Numbered from the stretch's first letter, positions 8,603-17,617 are shown. The stretch is DNA of 64,000 nucleotides from JACMLC01 sp963720235 (GCA_963720235.1 OY970389.1:3162001-3226000); one strand, 5' to 3'. The notes: generated by a model from the sequence alone, not told the origin. Numbers and translations: made by a program.

Positions 8603-9622
8603 ATGAAACTCATAACGCTATGTGTTGTAGTATTCGCCTTTTGCGGCGCACAGTCTTTAGTTTTTGCCGGATGTAGGCCAACAAGATCATATGAGACGAT
8701 AGCGGACACTGGATGCAGCAATAACGGCATCATCTACAAAGCGGAGAGAAATTTTATAACTTTTCCCGGCGGGGCGCAGTTCACAGTAGAAACTTTCGGC
8801 GTTGGCATCTGTGCTTTTGGACACACATGCTATCCGGCTTTCCACACGCCCGTAATCCGTGAAGTGCGGCTTGCTTCGGGGCAAACGCAAGGACGCTGGG
8901 AGCAAGTCGTTGACGCTCAAACCGCGACCGCCGCCGGATGCAGCTTTGTTCTTTATAACACCTTTTTCGCAGAATACACTTGTGAGCGGCGAGCAGGCGT
9001 TGAAAACCCTCCAGTGGAGGTATGTTTGAATGGAGGCGGCAACGGTTTTGAGAGCGGGCCGAACTTTGAGCCGCTGTGTCCTTCGCCCATCGTCATTGAT
9101 GTCGCGGGCAACGGCTTCAATCTGACGAGCGCGGCGGGCGGAGTCCAATTCGACCTCAACAATGACGGTCATGCCAATGGACTTTCTTGGACAGCGACCG
9201 GCTCGGATGATGCATGGCTCGCGCTCGATAGAAACAGCAACGGCATGGTTGATAGCGGCGCGGAATTATTCGGTAACTACACACCGCAGCCACCCTCTGA
9301 TGCTCCCAATGGATTTCTCGCTCTCGCTGAATATGACAAAACAGCTAACGGCGGCAACAATGACGGCTGGATAGCTCGTCAGGATAATATCTTTTCCAGC
9401 CTGCGATTGTGGCAGGACATGAATCACAACGGTATCTCCGAATTAAGCGAATTGCAGACGCTTGATGCGCTCGCCGTGCGGAGAATAGATTTGGACTACA
9501 GGGAGTCACGGCGCAGAGACGAGCATGGCAACTGGTTCAGGTATAAAGCGAAAGTCAGAGACGAGCAAGGCGCGGATGTCGGCAAGTGGGCATGGGATGT
9601 CTTTCTTGTTCCGGTACGCTAA
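8603..9622 (+). CDS. Secreted protein with EF-hand-like calcium-binding loops
   Basis: 339 residues. A clear signal peptide (about 1-21) starts at the ATG at 8603, which has AAGGAATAG upstream; an in-frame GTG at 8579 is less likely. The N-terminal half is Cys-containing and unrecognised. The C-terminal half has the pattern seen in bacterial RTX or dockerin-like calcium-binding proteins: DLNNDG near 185, DRNSNGMVDSGAEL near 213 and DMNHNGISELSEL near 270. Each shows Asp/Asn at loop positions 1, 3 and 5, with Glu at position 12 in the latter two, as in EF-hand loops. It is likely extracellular or on the cell surface. The 5' part is AT-rich like the preceding gene, while the 3' part returns to the local GC level. 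Confidence 0.7.
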   Translation: MKLITLCVVVFAFCGAQSLVFAGCRPTRSYETIADTGCSNNGIIYKAERNFITFPGGAQFTVETFGVGICAFGHTCYPAFHTPVIREVRLASGQTQGRWEQVVDAQTATAAGCSFVLYNTFFAEYTCERRAGVENPPVEVCLNGGGNGFESGPNFEPLCPSPIVIDVAGNGFNLTSAAGGVQFDLNNDGHANGLSWTATGSDDAWLALDRNSNGMVDSGAELFGNYTPQPPSDAPNGFLALAEYDKTANGGNNDGWIARQDNIFSSLRLWQDMNHNGISELSELQTLDALAVRRIDLDYRESRRRDEHGNWFRYKAKVRDEQGADVGKWAWDVFLVPVR

Positions 9623-9646
9623 TGTGCTGCGCTTTGATTCCTGAGC

Positions 9647-11677
9647 TTAATCTATTTTTCCCATCACCTTGATTTCCCGCCCTGCATTTTGCTCAGAGAC
9701 AATTTCAACAGGCGCGCGCCAGATTAAAGTTTTAATACGGCATGTGCCAGTGTTGTCTTCGCGGCAGAAGTAGAGCGTGGTTTGTATGCGCAGCTCTGCC
9801 GCTCCAACTTCACGTGTGCGCAGAGGCAGACGAAGGGGAAGCTGTATCTCCTTGCCTGTGCGCTGGGCCAGAGCGGGCGTGTCTCCCGCGAGGGCGAGTA
9901 TGTTAGTTCCCTTCCCGACGGAGATTTTGTAACGCTGCGGCGCGGACGGGTTGAGGTGATAGCCTTTAGGCAGCGTGACATCTATGACGAGCGCGCCGTC
10001 GCTTGAGCGGCGCACGCGCTGTGATTGCAGCGCAATCTCTTCCGTGTTCGGAGCGGATGATTCATCTGCTGTTGCCACATTCAAAACGGGCGGCTGCAAG
10101 TTTTTGAGCTTGAGCGTCTGCGCCTCTCCTGTCTTTAAGTCAACAACTCGAACCGCGTGATTATTCGTGTCCGCGACATAAAGCTTGCCTTGCGCGATGC
10201 TCAATCCGCCCGGCTCGTAGAATGTTGGAGACGCGCCGTCCTGCTGTCCCGGCTTGCCTGTGCCGAAGAGTGTCTTGACGGTTTGCGCTTTTGTATCAAG
10301 CTGTTTGATTTTGTGATTGTATGTGTCCGCGATGAGCACTTTGCCGTCAAACATTGCGAGGCCGAGCGGATGCTGCAAGCGCACATCATCGCCCGCGCCG
10401 TCCACATCGCCAAACTCGAAGAGGTCGCCGCCGACTAAAGTTTCGACCACGCCCAAAGACGTATCAATCGCGCGAATGATATTCGACTCGCTGTCCGCGA
10501 TGTAGAGAGTCTTGCCGTCCGATGCTAAACCGGACGGTTGCGCGAAGGCTGCCATCAACAAGCTGCCATCCGTGCGCGCCTCGCGCCCAGAGCCTGCGTA
10601 TGTCGAAACCAGATTTTTATCTAAATCCATCTTCCAGATTTGATGTGGGCCAGCCATCGCTATGTAGAGCGTGCGCCCCGCAAGCTGCAAATCCCAGGGC
10701 GAGTTGAGAGCGATGCTGCGCGCCGCGCCCGCCTGACCATAGATGCGCGACTGCTCGCCTGTGCCTGCGATGGTCTCAACGGTTTTCAGTTTCAGATTGA
10801 CGCGCCGCAGCAAATGATTCTCAGTGTCCGCGACATAGAGCACATCGCCGTCGAGTGCCATTCCTTGCGGACGATAAAATGTTGCGCGCTCGGTTGAGCC
10901 GTCCGCAGACCCTTGCGCGCCCGTGCCGATGGTTTCAATGAGCGTGCCGTCAAGCCGCGTGATGACAATCCGATTGTGATTTGAATCTGCGATAAAGAGT
11001 CGGTCGGATTTCGCGTCTGCCAGAATTTTGCCGGGAAAAGCGAGCGGCAAATCTCCGACTTTGGCGCGTTCGAGCGCGAGCTTTAAAGGCTGCTCATTTA
11101 ACTCGCCGCGCCGACGAAATTCTTCGACGCCGCTCGTCAACGCTTCGTCAATCGCTTCGTAATTTCCTTCGCCTGAGACAGAGCCAACGATGTAGCCAGC
11201 CGGGTCAATCAAGACCTGCGTGGGCCACGCGCGCACGCCGTAAGAACGCCAGATGGTAAACTCAGCATCGTTGACCACAGGATGCTCTATCTCATAACGC
11301 ATGATGATGCGGCGTATGTTCTCCGTCTCTTTCTCGTTTTCAAACTTGGCCGAATGGACGCCGATGACAACAAGCTGCTTGGCATATTTTTCTTCGAGAC
11401 GTTTCAAGTCAGGGATGATATGGATGCAGTTGATGCAGCCGTAAGTCCAGAAATCCAGCAGCACGAATTTGCCTTTGAGCGCGGCGAGCGAGAGCGGCTT
11501 ATCCGTATTGAGCCACCCGCGATGGCCCGTCAACTCAGGCGCACGCACGCGCCCATCCTGCCTGATTGGCATAACCGAAATTCCTTCCCGCAAACTCGCG
11601 CACGAAACACGCGCCCCGCCGCTCATGTTGAAGATGAAGACGATGGTGATGAGAAATGAAGTAAAACGAATTGTCAT
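9647..11677 (-). CDS. Thioredoxin-like/NHL-repeat protein (NHLRC2-like)
   Basis: 676 residues. An N-terminal signal or anchor segment is followed by a thioredoxin-fold domain (about 45-185) whose active site is W-T-Y-G-C-I-N-C with Cys81 and Cys84. Next come at least five NHL-type beta-propeller repeats (about 215-505) with recurring VADTxNH and IADSxxN motifs, and a C-terminal DsbD-alpha-like beta domain (about 540-676). The CINC motif and Trx-NHL order match the NHLRC2 family. A role as extracytoplasmic thiol-disulfide oxidoreductase or scaffold is inferred. Three in-frame ATGs exist (11695, 11686, 11677). The last is preferred because AAAAGG lies 9 nt upstream and it still leaves a full signal segment. 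Confidence 0.82.
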   Translation of the reverse strand: MTIRFTSFLITIVFIFNMSGGARVSCASLREGISVMPIRQDGRVRAPELTGHRGWLNTDKPLSLAALKGKFVLLDFWTYGCINCIHIIPDLKRLEEKYAKQLVVIGVHSAKFENEKETENIRRIIMRYEIEHPVVNDAEFTIWRSYGVRAWPTQVLIDPAGYIVGSVSGEGNYEAIDEALTSGVEEFRRRGELNEQPLKLALERAKVGDLPLAFPGKILADAKSDRLFIADSNHNRIVITRLDGTLIETIGTGAQGSADGSTERATFYRPQGMALDGDVLYVADTENHLLRRVNLKLKTVETIAGTGEQSRIYGQAGAARSIALNSPWDLQLAGRTLYIAMAGPHQIWKMDLDKNLVSTYAGSGREARTDGSLLMAAFAQPSGLASDGKTLYIADSESNIIRAIDTSLGVVETLVGGDLFEFGDVDGAGDDVRLQHPLGLAMFDGKVLIADTYNHKIKQLDTKAQTVKTLFGTGKPGQQDGASPTFYEPGGLSIAQGKLYVADTNNHAVRVVDLKTGEAQTLKLKNLQPPVLNVATADESSAPNTEEIALQSQRVRRSSDGALVIDVTLPKGYHLNPSAPQRYKISVGKGTNILALAGDTPALAQRTGKEIQLPLRLPLRTREVGAAELRIQTTLYFCREDNTGTCRIKTLIWRAPVEIVSEQNAGREIKVMGKID

Positions 11678-11722
11678 TAAGAGCATCCTTTTCATATAGC
11701 CATAATGTGAATCAAGAAAGCA

Positions 11723-11822
11723 TCTTTGCGTTTCTTTGCGTCTTCACACTTTGCGCTCTTTGCGGTTAAAGTTTTTTTTCAACGCAAAGGGCGCAAAGTT
11801 TTTCGCAAAGAACGCAGAGAGA
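11723..11822. repeat. Inverted-arm word-repeat element, CTTTGCG class
   Basis: The left arm (11723-11771) repeats CTTTGCG-like words and the right arm (about 11781-11822) repeats the complement CGCAAAG. A T-rich spacer separates them. It lies between two minus-strand genes. Confidence 0.75.
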
Positions 11823-11851
11823 AAATCTTTTCATTCGATATACGATTCATC

Positions 11852-12334
11852 TCATCTTCCAGATTTGATTGTTCGCAGGTAAGCCAGATGACCATCTATG
11901 TCTCCGACGGCGTAGCGGCCTTTGACTTTGAGCAGTGCGAAGAGCACTGCGCCCTCTTTCTCACGCTTCTTAAATTTTATTTCCCAGACAAGCCAACGGC
12001 CTTCCGATTCAGTCTCTTCAAAGAATTTTGCAAACTCGTATGAATCGCTCTCCTGTAATAACACTTTGATGTTCTCACAAACTCCTTCGACCTCCGCGCG
12101 CTCGGTTGGCTGGCTGTAATCATAAATGTCTATCCATTTTCGCTTCGCGTCCGGCCCACGATAAACGATGTGCGCGGCGGCCTCTGCATAACGTTCAGCC
12201 TTGCATGACTTGAAAAGCTTGAGCAGGTCTTTTTTGACCGCATCGCTCTCAGCGCGCGCGCCTTTCGTCTGTGCGGATGTATTGACGATTGAGAGCAGAC
12301 AGAAGATAAGGAGAATCAATAGCCGGAGTCGCAT
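11852..12334 (-). CDS. Hypothetical secreted protein
   Basis: 160 residues with a strong signal peptide (residues 1-21, ending near NTSAQ). The mature part is charged, mixed alpha/beta, and resembles small cystatin-like or NTF2-like folds only in general character; no family is claimed. The start is the ATG at 12334, which has GGAGAA 7 nt upstream. An upstream in-frame alternative at 12355 lacks this support. It is separated from the NHLRC2-like gene on the same strand by a word-repeat element. Confidence 0.7.
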   Translation of the reverse strand: MRLRLLILLIFCLLSIVNTSAQTKGARAESDAVKKDLLKLFKSCKAERYAEAAAHIVYRGPDAKRKWIDIYDYSQPTERAEVEGVCENIKVLLQESDSYEFAKFFEETESEGRWLVWEIKFKKREKEGAVLFALLKVKGRYAVGDIDGHLAYLRTIKSGR

Positions 12335-12356
12335 TTTTCTTTCTCCATTGCTCAAT

Positions 12357-12373
12357 CAGACTTCATAAGTCTG
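12357..12373. other. Short palindrome between a divergent gene pair
   Basis: CAGACTT-CAT-AAGTCTG is a perfect 7-3-7 inverted repeat between the divergent secreted-protein gene and cheW. It could be an operator. A related but imperfect copy of the half-site lies near 12421. Confidence 0.3.
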
Positions 12374-12440
12374 GAACATTTTGTCCGGGGATGCAGAATA
12401 CGCTTTGAACTTCAAGACGCCAGACTTTAGACTGTAATTG

Positions 12441-12968
12441 ATGGCAGGCTCTGCTGACAACTTTGCAGACATCTCTATTTTGCCGCGCACGCTTGGGCTG
12501 ACAAACGACGAGGATGCTGCGCGTGAGCGGCGCGACCTGATTGTCGCGAGGGCTGGCGCGCGTCTGTTCGGCATCTTTGCTGACGAGGCGTCGGGCGTGA
12601 CGGAGTGGCGCGAGCCTGTGCCTCTGCCGCGCGCGCCGCAAGGAGTGCTCGGCATAGTCTCTGTGCGCGGGCGCATGCTCACAGTGCTCGACCCGTTGGC
12701 CGTGCTCGGCGAGCGTTTGATGTATAAGCACGAAACCTCGCGCCGTTTTCTTCTCGCGCTGCGCGGCGATGAGCAACTCGCGCTGGCCGTTGACAGCATG
12801 GAGCGCATCCTCGAAATCTTCACGGATGAAATAGAGCCTGTGCAGCATGGAGCCAGCGTCGTGCAAGGCATCATAGGTCACGCGGGCGAGATGATTGCCA
12901 TTCTCAAAACGGAAGAGATTTTCGCAGCCGTCATGCTCGGCACAGAACGACGCAGGCAGAGAACGTGA
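12441..12968 (+). CDS. CheW-like chemotaxis coupling protein
   Basis: 175 residues. The CheW fold spans about 33-170: a beta-rich domain with the segment LPRAPQGVLGIVSVRGRMLTVLD in the first subdomain and LALAVDSMERILEI with VQGIIGHAGEMIAILKTEEIF in the second. This protein normally couples receptors to the CheA kinase. No CheA or receptor gene is in the window. The start is the ATG at 12441, preceded directly by an in-frame TTG, and no Shine-Dalgarno sequence is obvious. It is the first gene of the run CheW, HEAT protein, CheR, CheB. A word-repeat element starts 3 bp after its stop. Confidence 0.85.
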   Translation: MAGSADNFADISILPRTLGLTNDEDAARERRDLIVARAGARLFGIFADEASGVTEWREPVPLPRAPQGVLGIVSVRGRMLTVLDPLAVLGERLMYKHETSRRFLLALRGDEQLALAVDSMERILEIFTDEIEPVQHGASVVQGIIGHAGEMIAILKTEEIFAAVMLGTERRRQRT

Positions 12969-12970
12969 GG

Positions 12971-13071
12971 AATTTTAGATTTTAGATTTTTGATTTGCGA
13001 TTTGAAGAAAAAGCAAAGTTAGAATTTCATTCAATCGCAAATCTAAAATCTAAAATCGCAAATCTAAAATC
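12971..13071. repeat. Inverted heptamer-arm element, ATTTTAG class, cheW/HEAT junction
   Basis: The left arm (12971-13007) is built from ATTTTAG, ATTTTTG and ATTTGCG words and the right arm (about 13032-13071) from their complements. It begins 3 bp after the cheW stop and ends 5 bp before the next ATG. No ribosome site separates it from that start. Confidence 0.85.
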
Positions 13072-13076
13072 GCCAT

Positions 13077-15341
13077 ATGTCTTCACTTGAAGCCACGCTT
13101 GAGAAGGTAGAGCAGTTGGCGTCTTCGGGCGCAGAGGCAGACGTGCGCGCGCTCGTTTCTTTACTTGGCGATGAAGACTGGCAGGCGCGGCGCGCTGCCG
13201 CAGAAGCAATCGCGCGCTCAGTCTGCGCCTCGCAACAGGAAACGGAGACGGAATCTTATCTCCTTGAAGAATTAATCGCGGCTGTTTGTGACAAAGCAGA
13301 GACAGGCAAACGCGCCGCAGCCAGCGCGGCACTCGAAGGCATAGGCCAGCGCGCTTTGCCGCGACTTGCGGCTGCGCTTCAGACGGCAGACGGCTCTGCG
13401 CGCATCGCTCTCGCGGGAATTATCGGCAATGCCGGAGGCAAAGAGGCTGTGCGCCTGCTCGCGCCGCTCGCGCAGGATGCTGATACAAATATTGCTACAG
13501 CAGCCATCGCTGCTCTGGGCCGGACGCGCGAGGCTGGCGCGACGCGCATCTTGCTTCGACAGATGGAGGCCAATGATGATTGGCTGCGGTTTGCAGCCGT
13601 CGGCGCGCTCGGCGAGCTTGGCGAGAGCGCGGCGATTGAAAAGCTCGAACAACTTCTCGAAGAACAGTTGATGCAAGAGGCTGCGGCGGCGGCTCTGGTA
13701 GAGATTGCGACCGTTGATGCGGCCATTGCTTTGGCAAGAAACCTGCGCGCGCCTGACGGTGTGCTGCGCCCGGCTGTTTTGGACGCGCTTGTCTCGCTCG
13801 GATGCGAAGAGCGCGTCGCGCCGCTTGCAATCACGGAAGCCGTGCGCGCAACTGCCTATCAAGCTTTTCGAGAGATGGCGGACGAGGCAACTTATAGCGA
13901 CCTGATGCGACTGATGGCTACGGGCGAGCATGGGCGCGCGAATGCCTGTCTGACTGCGCTCGGCTGGCTCGGAGATGCGCGTGCCGTGCCGGTCGTCGCG
14001 CGCGCGCTGGATGATCCGTCTCTGGCAAAGACTGCGCGCAAAGCTCTCGCGGCTCTCTCAAGAGAACCGTCCGCCTTGAACGCCATGCTACATACGGAAG
14101 CGATTCCGGCTGCGGAGTTGGCGATGGTGCTTAATGGCGCGCAGAATCTGCTGGCAGTCGAAGCTGCCGCGCGTTTGTCTGCGGAAGCGACAGAAGCTGA
14201 GACGCTTGAGCTAAGTTTGTCCGCACTCGCAGGCGGGCGCGAGTGGCTCAGGCAAAGACAGCGTGCTGCGCTGCTCAAGAAGGACGAGGCGCGGCGGCTT
14301 GAAGGGGGTTTGCGCAATGCTTTGCAGATGGCAAGCGGGCGCGCCATGCCTTTGATTGCAGAGACGCTGGGCGTTCTGGCCCAGAGCCTGCCCGCTTCGA
14401 CTATCGAAACAGTTTTGGGCCAACTGTCGCGCTCGGAAGCGGAAGATTTTGTACTCGCTCGTCTGGCCCTGCTGCAACGCGCAGACGCTGCGCGGGCAGT
14501 CGAAGAAGCCGCGCGTGCACAGCGTCATCCGAACGCGAATGTGCGTATGGCTGCGATTGAAATTTTAGGCAAGCGCGGGAGACCAACGCCCGCAGCCGAA
14601 CTCGTACAGCATCTGACGGATGAAGCGGCAGGCGTGCGGCGCGCGACGATTCGCGCCATGCGACACGGCATGCCGACACATGAAGCAGAGCGCGCGCTCT
14701 TTGCCTGTCTCGCGGACGAAGACATCTGGGTGAGAGTCGAAGCCATCACGACACTCGGCATCCTCTTCGGCGAAGAGACGCAGGCTCAGCAGCTTCTTCA
14801 TGAAGCACTGACGGCAGCGCATCCACTCTGCCGCGTCGCGGCCTGCGCCGCGCTCGTCGCACATGCGCAAACAAAAGACTGGCAGATGCTCGCGCAACTC
14901 GCGCGACGTGATGCGCTGGCCGAAGCGCGCCGCGCAGCCGTGCAGGCTTTCACACATTGCACGCAGCCGCGCACGGCCCTACAGGTTGCACGCCAGGCTC
15001 TGCATGACAGCGAATGGTCTGTGCGCCGCGCGGGTGTAGATGTCCTCGCGGTGAATCAGGCTGCGGCCTCGCACAGGCTGCTGCTCTCTGTCGCGGGCGA
15101 TGCTTCGGAGCAGGCGGCTGTACGCGGCGCGGCGCTCATCGCACTCGCAAGACGCGACGCGCCGGAGGCAATCAAGCTGGCCTGTCGCGCGCTGAGCGGC
15201 GCGGACGCGATGCTCTACGAGAGCGCATACGCGGCCCTCTCGCTTCTGGCCCGGACGCGCCGCGCAGAGATACAAAAGGCTGGCTCGACCTGCGCCCCGC
15301 GCGCAGTCAATGTTATTAACTTTATTTTAAGTGACGAGTGA
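13077..15341 (+). CDS. HEAT/PBS-lyase-repeat protein in a chemotaxis cluster
   Basis: 754 residues, almost entirely tandem alpha-helical pairs of HEAT or PBS-lyase type. Repeated features include LGDEDWQARRAAAEAI, LGRTREAGATRILL and LTDEAAGVRRATIRAM. There is no signal peptide or membrane segment, so a cytoplasmic scaffold is likely. Such solenoids bind partner proteins. Its position between cheW and cheR-cheB suggests it organises or adapts the chemosensory complex, which is inference. The start is the ATG at 13077, 5 bp after a heptamer element and without a Shine-Dalgarno sequence. Ala and Glu content is very high, as is usual for such repeats. Confidence 0.8.
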   Translation: MSSLEATLEKVEQLASSGAEADVRALVSLLGDEDWQARRAAAEAIARSVCASQQETETESYLLEELIAAVCDKAETGKRAAASAALEGIGQRALPRLAAALQTADGSARIALAGIIGNAGGKEAVRLLAPLAQDADTNIATAAIAALGRTREAGATRILLRQMEANDDWLRFAAVGALGELGESAAIEKLEQLLEEQLMQEAAAAALVEIATVDAAIALARNLRAPDGVLRPAVLDALVSLGCEERVAPLAITEAVRATAYQAFREMADEATYSDLMRLMATGEHGRANACLTALGWLGDARAVPVVARALDDPSLAKTARKALAALSREPSALNAMLHTEAIPAAELAMVLNGAQNLLAVEAAARLSAEATEAETLELSLSALAGGREWLRQRQRAALLKKDEARRLEGGLRNALQMASGRAMPLIAETLGVLAQSLPASTIETVLGQLSRSEAEDFVLARLALLQRADAARAVEEAARAQRHPNANVRMAAIEILGKRGRPTPAAELVQHLTDEAAGVRRATIRAMRHGMPTHEAERALFACLADEDIWVRVEAITTLGILFGEETQAQQLLHEALTAAHPLCRVAACAALVAHAQTKDWQMLAQLARRDALAEARRAAVQAFTHCTQPRTALQVARQALHDSEWSVRRAGVDVLAVNQAAASHRLLLSVAGDASEQAAVRGAALIALARRDAPEAIKLACRALSGADAMLYESAYAALSLLARTRRAEIQKAGSTCAPRAVNVINFILSDE

Positions 15342-15349
15342 GAAAAAGC

Positions 15350-15432
15350 AGTCAGGAGTCAGGAGTCAAGAGTCAAGAGTCTTAAGAAAAAAGCTTTTGA
15401 CTCCAGACTCCAGACTCCAGACTTCAGACTTC
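15350..15432. repeat. Inverted heptamer-arm element, GACTCCA class, HEAT/cheR junction
   Basis: The left arm has GGAGTCA/AGAGTCA words and the right arm ACTCCAG words. The arms flank a short A-rich spacer near 15385. A further CACTCAT-like pair follows before the cheR start. Confidence 0.8.
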
Positions 15433-15463
15433 TTTTATCTTGTCACTCATCACTCGTAACAGC

Positions 15464-16333
15464 ATGTCTTTCAATTCACAGCAGAATTACCTGATGCGCG
15501 ACGCGCGGCTGGAGATGGACGAGAGCACGTTCCTGCGGCTGCGCGACCTCATCTATCAAGCATCCGGTTTGTACTTTGACCAGCGAAATCAAGCGACGCT
15601 TGAGCACCGCCTGCGCCCGCGCATCAACGCGCTTCATCTTGGCAGTTTTGAGCAATACTATCTTTACCTGCAATTCGACCGCGAGCGGCGCGACGAGTTG
15701 CAACACGCATTAGATGCTGTGGCCGTGCATGAAACTTATTTCTTTCGTGAGCAGCGCGCGCTGCGCGCTTTCGGCGAAGAGATTCTGGGAGAGATGGCGC
15801 GGCGCAATCGCTCGACGCGAACTCTGCGCGTATGGAGCGCGGGCTGCTCGACGGGCGAAGAGGCTTACACGCTTGCCATCTTGATTCTCGAATCGGGTCT
15901 CTTCGACGGTTGGAAGATAGAGCTTGCGGCGAGCGACCTTTCGCAGCGCGTGATTGCGTTGGCGCGTGCGGGACGCTATCGCGCAAGCTCTTTCCGCACG
16001 ATGGATGAAGAAAGACGCGCGCGTTATTTCACAGAGCAGCCGGACGGGACTTGGTTGATAGATGAGCAGTTGCGCGTGATGGTCAACTTCGGTTGCTTTA
16101 ATCTGGCGGACAGCCGCCGCTTCAATATTTATTATGACCTTGATGTCATCTTCTGTCGGAATGTGATGCTCTATTTCGACACGGCTGCGCGCAGACGCAC
16201 GGTCGCTGGCTTTCATCAACAACTGCGCGACGGCGGCTATCTGATTCTGGGAGCATCGGAATCGCTCGTCACACTCAACGCGCCCTTTCGCCTGGCACAT
16301 TTACAGAACGACCTTGTGTACCAAAAGCAGTGA
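15464..16333 (+). CDS. cheR: Chemotaxis protein methyltransferase CheR
   Basis: 289 residues. CheR methylates glutamates of chemoreceptors using S-adenosylmethionine. The N-terminal helical domain (about 15-85) contains HRLRPRINALHLGSFEQYY. The methyltransferase domain (about 95-289) contains the HETYFFRE motif, the SAM-binding VWSAGCSTGEEAYTLAI and later VIFCRNVMLYFD, all typical of CheR. Length is normal for the family. The ATG at 15464 is preferred; an in-frame TTG at 15440 would extend into the upstream repeat element. cheB follows after another repeat element. Confidence 0.93.
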   Translation: MSFNSQQNYLMRDARLEMDESTFLRLRDLIYQASGLYFDQRNQATLEHRLRPRINALHLGSFEQYYLYLQFDRERRDELQHALDAVAVHETYFFREQRALRAFGEEILGEMARRNRSTRTLRVWSAGCSTGEEAYTLAILILESGLFDGWKIELAASDLSQRVIALARAGRYRASSFRTMDEERRARYFTEQPDGTWLIDEQLRVMVNFGCFNLADSRRFNIYYDLDVIFCRNVMLYFDTAARRRTVAGFHQQLRDGGYLILGASESLVTLNAPFRLAHLQNDLVYQKQ

Positions 16334-16341
16334 ACGGAGTA

Positions 16342-16423
16342 GTTTTCAGTTTTTAATTTTCAGTTTTCAGTAAAGACAGTTCGAGATGTTTCTGAAAACT
16401 GAAAACTCAAAACTGAAAACTGA
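16342..16423. repeat. Inverted heptamer-arm element, TTTTCAG class, cheR/cheB junction
   Basis: The left arm repeats TTTTCAG words (16342-16371) and the right arm CTGAAAA words (about 16391-16423). It starts 8 bp after the cheR stop and ends 6 bp before the cheB ATG. Confidence 0.85.
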
Positions 16424-16429
16424 TTACTT

Positions 16430-17488
16430 ATGCATCGCTTAATCATCGCTGACGATTCGCCAGTGTATCGCTTGCGCCTGTCGCAAATCTTTTCAGCTTC
16501 TGACAGCTTGCAGCTTGTCGGTCTGGCGGGAGACGGGCAGGAGGCTGTGCGTTTGATGCAGGAGCGCAGGCCGGATGTGTTGGTGCTCGATTTGGAGATG
16601 CCTGTGCTCGATGGATTCAGTGTCTTGCGTTGGGCTATGAAGCACGCGCCTTTGCCTGTCGTGGTATGCAGTGGGCGGAGCGAGCATGAGAGCGTTTTTC
16701 AGGCTCTTGAAGCAGGAGCAGTTGATTTTATCTCAAAGCCTGAGTTGCGCTTTGCGATTCGCTCACAGAATTTCGCAGAGCATTTGCGCGGCAAGGTTGA
16801 AGCCGCAGCAGTTGCTCACGCGCATGCGACTCTGCCGCGCGGGACGGATGAACGCGCAGCCATCGCCGCCGCCAATCATGTGCGGAAAACAAAGAGCACG
16901 CAGGAACGTGTCTGTCTGGTCGCCATCGTCGGCTCTGCTGGCAGCCCCGCAGCCGTCGCGCATGTGCTCTCTCAGCTGGACGCAAACTTTCGTGTGCCGA
17001 TTATTATCGCGCTCCACATGCCGCAGGGTTTTACAAGCTCTTTCGCCGAAAGGCTTTCGCGCAACAGCCCGTTCAGCGTGACGGCAGCGCGAGACGGCGA
17101 AGTTCTGGCGGAAACAAAAATCTATGTCGCTCCCGGCGGGCAGCACACGAGCGTTATAAGAGATGAGCTTGGAGAGTTGCGTTTTAGGATTGAAGCTTCT
17201 GATGCGAGCGATTTTTACGCGCCGTCCGCAGACCGTTTGCTGGAGACTATAGCTGAAGCTTGCGGCGCGCAATCGCTGGCAGTCGTCTTAACAGGCATGG
17301 GCGAAGACGGCCTGCGCGGCGCGCGCGCTGTGCGCGAACGTGGCGGCCATGTCATCATCGAATCGCGCGAGACAGCAGTCATCTGGGGCATGCCCCGCGC
17401 AGTCTCAGAGGCAGGACTCGCGGATGCGGAATTGACTCCGGCAGCCATCGCCGCCGCGCTTCCACTGTTATGCTCTGTCCAAGAATAA
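16430..17488 (+). CDS. cheB: Chemotaxis response regulator protein-glutamate methylesterase CheB
   Basis: 352 residues. A receiver domain (1-120) has D8-D9, phosphoacceptor D54 and K103 in SKP. A linker follows, then a CheB methylesterase domain (about 160-350). The catalytic triad is assigned as S169 (in VGSAGS, a variant of the usual GASTGG), H196 (ALHMPQG) and D293 (GMGEDGLRG). It removes methyl groups from receptors, opposing CheR. The family call is firm. The loop around the nucleophile departs from consensus, so activity is probable but not certain from sequence alone. It is last in the chemotaxis run and convergent with the next gene. Confidence 0.92.
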   Translation: MHRLIIADDSPVYRLRLSQIFSASDSLQLVGLAGDGQEAVRLMQERRPDVLVLDLEMPVLDGFSVLRWAMKHAPLPVVVCSGRSEHESVFQALEAGAVDFISKPELRFAIRSQNFAEHLRGKVEAAAVAHAHATLPRGTDERAAIAAANHVRKTKSTQERVCLVAIVGSAGSPAAVAHVLSQLDANFRVPIIIALHMPQGFTSSFAERLSRNSPFSVTAARDGEVLAETKIYVAPGGQHTSVIRDELGELRFRIEASDASDFYAPSADRLLETIAEACGAQSLAVVLTGMGEDGLRGARAVRERGGHVIIESRETAVIWGMPRAVSEAGLADAELTPAAIAAALPLLCSVQE

Positions 17489-17489
17489 C

Positions 17490-17577
17490 CACAGAGGCAC
17501 ACAGAGGAAAGAGAAGATTTCAAATCACAAATCTGAAATCTCAAATTCCTCTGTGTGCCTCTGTGTCTTCTTCTGTA
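17490..17577. repeat. Inverted-arm element, CACAGAGG class with inner AAATC words
   Basis: Outer arms CACAGAGGCACACAGAGG (from 17490) and the complement ending near 17570 pair almost perfectly. The interior has AAATC-type heptamers. It lies between the convergent cheB and DUF4097-like genes and could terminate both. Confidence 0.8.
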
Positions 17578-17617
17578 GTAAAGACTTTATAAAACTGATT
17601 CTGAATCGAGCGAGCAG

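Noticed and set aside
16430..17488. CheB as a degenerate, inactive enzyme
   Set aside because: The nucleophile loop differs from consensus, but Ser, His and Asp can all be placed, so inactivity is not supported.
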